64,000 nt of DNA, from NCBI GenBank assembly GCA_036873135.1, contig JAPTYO010000002.1, positions 50,834,204 to 50,898,203 of the forward strand, written 5' to 3'. Source of the DNA: Clarkia xantiana subsp. parviflora (lineage: Eukaryota > Streptophyta > Magnoliopsida > Myrtales > Onagraceae). A program made the position numbers and the translations under genes. The notes under the pieces are model-generated. The model was not told where the DNA came from, searched no databases, and saw only the letters and a program-made list of their open reading frames with translations. Positions 63,904-64,000 of the stretch are shown one piece after another (position 1 is the stretch's first letter; the number at the start of each line of letters is the position of its first letter).

Positions 63904-64000
63904 ATGCCTTCTACTCGATCGATGGCGACTGGCAAGAACAGAAGACAAGGACAATCTGGTGGTTCCCGTCACCCCGCTGCAACGAATCTGGATTCAGTAC
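63904..64000 (+). CDS. Gag of element K, N-terminus
   Basis: ATG at 63904 (MPSTRSMATGKNRRQGQSGG). The second methionine aligns with the ATG used in B and C. Basic, glycine-rich start as in those Gag proteins. Continues beyond the window, so its integrity is unknown. Confidence 0.75.
   Translation, partial: MPSTRSMATGKNRRQGQSGGSRHPAATNLDSV

Larger units (their letters stand above)
63150..64000 (+). mobile_element. Element K: Tat-type element, 5' end only
   Basis: 5' LTR, PBS and the first 33 codons of Gag before the window ends. It was inserted into the integrase frame of J. Candidate TSD copy TGGCC (63145-63149). The LTR family is the one whose inverted tip lies at 1-156. Confidence 0.88.

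Overview
The window is plant nuclear DNA, almost certainly intergenic heterochromatin of an angiosperm. It consists of nested LTR retrotransposons, and I see no host gene, rRNA, tRNA or CRISPR. The dominant elements are Ty3/gypsy of the Tat type. The evidence is a PBS of the form TTGGCGCCGTCTGTGGG, a CHHC Gag zinc knuckle, a second (archaeal-type) RNase H after the usual one, and an antisense gene plus tandem repeats between pol and the 3' LTR. One Ty1/copia element is present, and one large element family that looks non-coding. The species cannot be named from this.

Layout, left half. 1-156 is an inverted LTR end of the family that also starts at 63150 (K). It cuts a Ty1/copia element (157-1582 and 12105-12751). 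The copia RNase H is split by a young Tat element A (1583-12104, TSD AGTAG on both sides). A encodes Gag, protease and a second Gag-like module but no RT or integrase. The copia sits inside E (12752-18587, minus strand), a decayed element with the same Gag-PR-Gag2 plan. E stops at 18588, where G begins (18588-25445): a 1.5 kb LTR in + orientation, about 4 kb of AT-rich non-coding DNA, and the same LTR in - orientation.

Layout, right half. D is a + strand element of which only the 3' part is left (25446-26093, 34644-37087, 48729-50660). It carries two later insertions: B (26094-34643, integrase deleted) and C (37088-48728, TSD GAAGG). C is the most complete autonomous-type copy, with Gag, PR, RT, RNase H, second RNase H, DD35E integrase and the antisense gene. 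After D comes H (50661-56762, minus strand, mostly deleted). H's LTR is cut by I (56763-58106), a very short element, and I is cut by F (58107-61662, Gag-PR-Gag2). F runs without an LTR into a B/C-type RT-RNase H-integrase segment J (61663-63149), which looks like a recombinant. J's integrase is cut by K (63150 to the window end).

Two kinds of elements therefore coexist: a pol-bearing class (B, C, J, probably K) and a class where a second Gag-like module stands in the place of RT-integrase (A, E, F). Both classes share the PBS type, the antisense gene, 3' tandem arrays and a conserved hairpin in the LTR. The second class probably depends on the first for reverse transcription and integration; this is inference. 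The most interesting signals are the Gag2 architecture, a covarying LTR hairpin followed by a YYTGCAGG sequence in six or more diverged LTR families, and spliced antisense genes with their own TATA box.
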